In this document: piece by piece, positions 12,982 through 13,042 of the stretch
Position numbering within the stretch: position 1 is the stretch's first letter
How the letters are laid out: every line of letters begins with the position of its first letter
Source of the DNA: Treponema sp.
GTDB taxonomy: Bacteria > Spirochaetota > Spirochaetia > Treponematales > Breznakiellaceae
Direction: 5' to 3'
Assembly: GCA_031278025.1 (NCBI GenBank)
Contig: JAITLF010000308.1
Location: forward strand, 1 to 13,042
DNA length: 13,042 nucleotides
Translations under genes and position numbers: made by a program
Notes under the pieces: model-generated
What the model was told of the DNA's origin: nothing
The model's input: the letters and a program-made list of their open reading frames with translations, nothing else
Database searches by the model: none

Positions 12982-13042
12982 CTATTCCTCCTCTCCGCTC
13001 ACTTTCTCCTTCCTGCTCTTGGCCCCCGGCTTTACCGCTATA
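12982..13042 (-). CDS. Possible C-terminal end of a minus-strand gene (truncated by window)
   Basis: On the minus strand the frame ending in TAG at 12984-12982 is open to the window edge and gives about 19 residues, highly charged (KPGAKSRKEKVSGEEE at the end). A terminator-like hairpin follows 3 bases later. That spacing, and the purine-rich strand, suggest the tail of a real gene. Another minus frame is also open here, so this is tentative, and no function can be assigned. Confidence 0.35.
   Translation of the reverse strand, partial: IAVKPGAKSRKEKVSGEEE

Overview
The window reads as a diderm spirochete, most likely a Treponema of the termite-gut type. This is inference. The main clues are a PUR-family (DUF3276) nucleic-acid-binding protein of the kind known from Borrelia, a large secreted beta-helix protein, and strong AGGAGG-type ribosome sites at roughly 50% GC or above. 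There is no rRNA, tRNA, CRISPR array or complete insertion sequence.

Left part (1-4454, plus strand): an accessory carbohydrate-uptake and oxidation operon. It holds the C-terminal end of an RbsA/MglA-type ABC ATPase (1-366), its permease (393-1415), a periplasmic binding protein (1547-2518), a sorbitol/xylitol-dehydrogenase-like MDR enzyme (2611-3645) and a short-chain dehydrogenase (3657-4454). Hairpins sit before and after the binding-protein gene, which probably lets it be expressed at a different level from its neighbours. A convergent LacI-family regulator (4575-5558, minus strand) is separated from the operon by an exact 18-bp-arm palindrome that probably works as a bidirectional terminator. 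The simplest reading is uptake of a sugar or polyol followed by one or two NAD(P)-dependent oxidations, controlled by the LacI protein. The substrate cannot be read from the sequence.

Middle part (5836-8300, plus strand): a long phosphohexomutase (645 aa) closely followed by the PUR-family protein, which carries a long basic low-complexity tail. Immediately after it lies an array of nine 21-bp tandem repeats (8316-8504), without a single indel, between the PUR gene and the convergent rnhB. Two pairs of adjacent units form GC-rich hairpins followed by T6, so the array also looks like stacked intrinsic terminators for the plus strand.

Right part (minus strand, 12823 down to 8528): a tight operon of a phosphoribosyltransferase, a 1034-aa exported protein with a chitobiase-like domain and a right-handed beta-helix, and rnhB (RNase HII, ATGA overlap). 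Upstream of it are a GC-rich hairpin-forming repeat, a probable terminator, and perhaps the last 20 codons of another minus-strand gene at the window edge.

No complete new defence or mobile system is evident. The items most worth a second look are the 21-bp array beside the PUR gene, the sugar/polyol module with its atypical dehydrogenases and regulator, and the secreted beta-helix protein in a housekeeping operon.
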